DNA from: Fen-1362 sp964597035 | Lineage (GTDB): Bacteria; Planctomycetota; Phycisphaerae; Sedimentisphaerales; Anaerobacaceae | Assembly: GCA_964597035.1 (NCBI GenBank) | Contig: CAZQWM010000004.1 | Coordinates: forward strand, 37,980 to 101,979 | DNA: 64,000 nt | Reading direction: 5' to 3' | Shown: one piece after another, positions 61,458 through 64,000 of the stretch | Position numbering within the stretch: position 1 is the stretch's first letter | How the letters are laid out: each line of letters opens with the position of its first letter | The notes under the pieces: model-generated | What the model saw: the letters and a program-made list of their open reading frames with translations, nothing else | The model's database searches: none | What the model was told of the DNA's origin: nothing | Translations under genes and position numbers: made by a program

Positions 61458-61990
61458 AATTCTTCCTCTGTAAATCCGTTTCGTTTCAGATATTCGGCTA
61501 TCTTTCTTTTGGCCCTTCGCAATCTTCCATTAATCGCCTGCTCCGAGATGCCCAGCACCTGCGATATCCGCTCGTATGTCAATCCATCGTAATAGCGAAG
61601 GTAAATCACCTCTCTTGCCTCAGGGGCAAGTCCAGCCAGCGCCTCTCTGATTGCCTCGCTGTCACGCCGCCCGTCATGCTCTGCCGGAACTCTCGAAAGC
61701 CCATCGCTGTCATAGACTTCCCGCCGCCTGCGCCCGATGTCGTATGCCTCGTTTCTGCATATAGCCGCAAGCCAGCTTGCAAACCTGCCCGTATTTCGCA
61801 GCTCAGGCAGTTTCACCACCGCAGCGGCAAATGCCTGCTGCGCCACGTCTTCGGCAAGGTGCCTGTCACCGATTATCGAATGGGCAATCGCAACTACAGC
61901 GGGATAATACCGCCTGCAAAGCTCGGTGAAGCTGTCGCCGTCGCCTCTAAGGGCTGCTTCCACCAATTGCCTGTCCGGCCTTTCCGTCAT
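61454..61990 (-). CDS. ECF-type RNA polymerase sigma factor
   Basis: About 178 residues from the ATG at 61990; the longer frame starts at 62020. Sigma-2 region: QLVEAALRGDGDSFTELCRRYYPAVVAIAHSIIGDRHLAEDVAQQAFAAAVVKLPEL with the GRFASWLAAICRNEAYDIGRRRR segment. Sigma-4: LAGLAPEAREVIYLRYYDGLTYERISQVLGISEQAINGRLRRAKRKI. It directs transcription of a small regulon, probably including its own operon. First of a three-gene coupled unit with a candidate anti-sigma and an exported protein. Confidence 0.9.
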   Translation of the reverse strand: MTERPDRQLVEAALRGDGDSFTELCRRYYPAVVAIAHSIIGDRHLAEDVAQQAFAAAVVKLPELRNTGRFASWLAAICRNEAYDIGRRRREVYDSDGLSRVPAEHDGRRDSEAIREALAGLAPEAREVIYLRYYDGLTYERISQVLGISEQAINGRLRRAKRKIAEYLKRNGFTEEEL

Positions 61991-62210
61991 CAACTTGTCA
62001 TCTCCAACGCTCCAACTCACCGGCGAGAACCTGTTCTCTCATTAATTTAGACGTTCTCCCAGGCCCAAAATGGGCGCAAAAAAACAGTTCTCCCCGCTTT
62101 TTTCATTATAATCGCAGCAATCCCGTATAGAAAATACATTTGACGCCAGGGCTTGCTATCACTATACTTCTGCGTTTAATTACTCTCAGCAATCGACCCC
62201 GGAGAATAAT

Positions 62211-63683
62211 ATGAATAAGAGCAAAATCATTGCAGAAGGTATAACCTTCGACGACGTGCTGCTGATACCCGCCCGCAGCGACCTTGTGCCCAGCCAGGCC
62301 GATACCAAGACCCGCCTGACGAATAACATCACCATCAATATCCCCCTTGTCTCGGCCGCAATGGATACCGTCACCGAGGCGGCACTGGCAATCGCTCTCG
62401 CGCAGGAAGGCGGCATCGGCATCATACACAAAAACCTCGCCGTCCAGGACCAGACCAGGGAGGTCGTGAAGGTAAAACGCTCCGAAAACGGCGTAATCCT
62501 CGACCCCATTACACTCTCGCCCGATGAACCCGTCAGACAAGCCCAGCAGGTTATGAACGAGCAGAACGTCTCCGGAATTCCCATCGTCGAGGGCAAAAAG
62601 CTACGCGGCATTCTGACCAGAAGGGACCTGAAATTCCTCAAAGACTACGACGTAAAAATCAGCGAGGTAATGGTCAAAAAGAACCTCGTCACAGGCCCAC
62701 CTGCCACCACGCTCGAGCAGGCCAAGGGTATCCTGCAGGAGCACAAGGTCGAAAAGCTCCTGCTGGTCACTGAGCAGGGCGACTTGACGGGCCTTATAAC
62801 TATGAGGGATATTGACAGGGTCGAGCGCTACCCGCTCGCCGCACGCGACAAACGAGGCCGGCTGAGAGCGGGAGCCGCCGTTGGCGTGCACGACTACGAG
62901 CGCATCGAGGCCCTCATCTCGGCTGAGGTTGACGTAATCGTGGTCGATACCGCACACGGCCACTCGCAAAATGTCATCGACACGGTCAGGCAAATCAAGA
63001 GCAGCTATCAAATAGACGTAATCGCCGGCAATATCGCCACCGGCGAGGCGGCAAAAGACCTCATCGACGCCGGCGTAAACGCCGTCAAAGTCGGTATCGG
63101 CCCCGGCGCTATCTGCACCACAAGAATAATCTCCGGCGCAGGTATGCCACAGGTTTCCGCGATATTGAATTGCGTAAGCGTCGCTGACAAATACGACATA
63201 CCCATCATCGCCGATGGCGGCATCCGCCACTCAGGCGACATAACCAAGGCCATCGCCGCCGGCGCCTCCAGCGTTATGCTCGGCTCCCTTTTCGCCGGCC
63301 TAAAGGAATCCCCAGGCCAGCTCGTCATCTACAAAGGCCGACAGTTCAAGGAATACAGGGGTATGGGCTCTCTCGGCGCTATGGTAAAGGGCTCCGCCGA
63401 AAGATATGGCCAAAAATCCGCTCAGACCAAGGAAAAGCTCGTCCCCGAAGGCGTCGAAGGCCGGGTCCCTTATCGCGGCTCGCTCGGCGACTTCGTTTAT
63501 CAATTAGTCGGCGGACTGCGTGCCGGAATGGGTTACAGCGGAGCAAAAGACATCAACGAGCTTAGGACGCAGGCACGCTTTGTTCGGGTAAGTGCCGCAT
63601 CGGTTGGCGAATCGCATCCCCACGATATACACATAATAAAAGAAGCCCCCAACTACTCCGCCACCCTGCCCTTCGAGGATTGA
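62211..63683 (+). CDS. guaB: IMP dehydrogenase
   Basis: A 490-residue full-length GuaB that oxidises IMP to XMP with NAD, the rate-limiting step of guanine nucleotide synthesis. Catalytic Cys302 lies in GIGPGAICTTRI; two CBS domains occupy about residues 97-210 (NGVILDPITLSPDEPV...NLVTGPPATTLEQ). Also GGIGIIHKN, DTAHGHSQ, AGNIATGEA, DGGIRHSGDI and the flap region YRGMGSLGAM. ATG at 62211 with GGAG upstream. Confidence 0.95.
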   Translation: MNKSKIIAEGITFDDVLLIPARSDLVPSQADTKTRLTNNITINIPLVSAAMDTVTEAALAIALAQEGGIGIIHKNLAVQDQTREVVKVKRSENGVILDPITLSPDEPVRQAQQVMNEQNVSGIPIVEGKKLRGILTRRDLKFLKDYDVKISEVMVKKNLVTGPPATTLEQAKGILQEHKVEKLLLVTEQGDLTGLITMRDIDRVERYPLAARDKRGRLRAGAAVGVHDYERIEALISAEVDVIVVDTAHGHSQNVIDTVRQIKSSYQIDVIAGNIATGEAAKDLIDAGVNAVKVGIGPGAICTTRIISGAGMPQVSAILNCVSVADKYDIPIIADGGIRHSGDITKAIAAGASSVMLGSLFAGLKESPGQLVIYKGRQFKEYRGMGSLGAMVKGSAERYGQKSAQTKEKLVPEGVEGRVPYRGSLGDFVYQLVGGLRAGMGYSGAKDINELRTQARFVRVSAASVGESHPHDIHIIKEAPNYSATLPFED

Positions 63684-63694
63684 TTTTCACACCA

Positions 63695-64000
63695 CCTCGT
63701 AGGGGCAGGTCTTGTGCCTGCCCTGCCCTTGTGTCTGCCCTGGTCTTGTCCCTGCCCTATGTCCCTGCCCTGTCACATTGGTCATTCCCCGTTTCATTCC
63801 GTAGGGGCAGGCCTGTGTGTCTGCCCTCTTCGGGGTATTCGTCATTCCGAGCGCACCTGTGGTGAGCGCAGTCGAACCAGTCGAGGAATCTATTAAAATT
63901 ATTGCCGCAACCTGTCCTGAGCTTGTCGAAGGAGGCATCCTTATCGTTTAGCCCCCAGCTCCGCTGGGGGTCTTCGTCTCGGGGTCCTTGTCATTCCCGC
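63695..64000. repeat. cluster of dispersed intergenic repeats
   Basis: Holds GTAGGGGCAG at about 63700 and again at 63801, each with palindromic partners (GGGCAGG/CCTGCCC, 63703-63723), a run of degenerate CTGCCCT words (63717-63770), a GTCATTCCGAGCG element with GAGGAATCT (from about 63842), a CCTGAGCTTGTCGAAGG word (near 63916), and a hairpin CCCCCAGC/GCTGGGGG near 63954-63972. No gene frame is credible. Confidence 0.65.

Overview
The window looks like chromosomal DNA of an uncultured planctomycete of the Phycisphaerae/Sedimentisphaerales type. The clues are exported proteins with dockerin-like tails, 'WGENIGW' repeats, 'TIDGG...SSGGQY' modules and parallel beta-helices, a mixed set of housekeeping genes in small operons, and dispersed intergenic boilerplate repeats. 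No ribosomal RNA, CRISPR array, transposase or phage gene was seen. Lineage is an inference from protein style, not from a marker search.

Layout. 1-4.7 kb: the 5' part of argH runs in frame into a copy of a beta-helix gene. The intact beta-helix gene lies 3,076 bp further on, so a 679-bp stretch is present twice. 4.9-9.6 kb: yacG, a membrane protein, a FlaA1/CapD-type nucleotide-sugar dehydratase and an MtfA-like peptidase. 10.1-14 kb: an accessory island of exported proteins (WGENIGW repeats, beta-helix, a frameshifted relic, an Hcp-like protein with a signal peptide, PilZ). 14-16 kb: two membrane proteins and tRNA-Leu(CAG). 16-23 kb: pckG, an HtrA-like protease coupled to a catalytically dead paralogue, pheT. 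23-30 kb: trehalose and glycogen genes (treT-like, otsA-otsB fusion, glgP) with a promoter-to-terminator non-coding RNA candidate between otsAB and glgP. 30-35 kb: EIIA-type PTS protein, cimA, a B12-domain protein, panB. 35-43.5 kb: one long minus-strand operon purA-uppS-cdsA-phoH-pgpH-ybeY-corC-recO. 43.6-52 kb: uncharacterised proteins, a kinase-like membrane protein, pgpA, a dGTPase-like protein, a HIT protein and two lipoproteins. 52-60 kb: ilvD and a 1,936-residue coiled-coil protein capped by putative zinc sites at both ends. 59.8-62 kb: an ECF sigma, candidate anti-sigma and exported protein operon. 62.2-64 kb: guaB, then dense intergenic repeats.

How it fits together. Branched-chain amino acid and pantothenate supply (cimA, ilvD, panB), purine synthesis (purA, guaB), trehalose and glycogen metabolism, and lipid, envelope and rRNA maturation (uppS, cdsA, pgpA, ybeY, phoH) form the core. 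The candidates for undescribed biology are the giant zinc-capped coiled coil with a two-tier hairpin in its leader, the protease/pseudoprotease pair, the Sec-exported Hcp-like protein, the structured RNA upstream of glgP, and the argH/beta-helix junction at the left edge.
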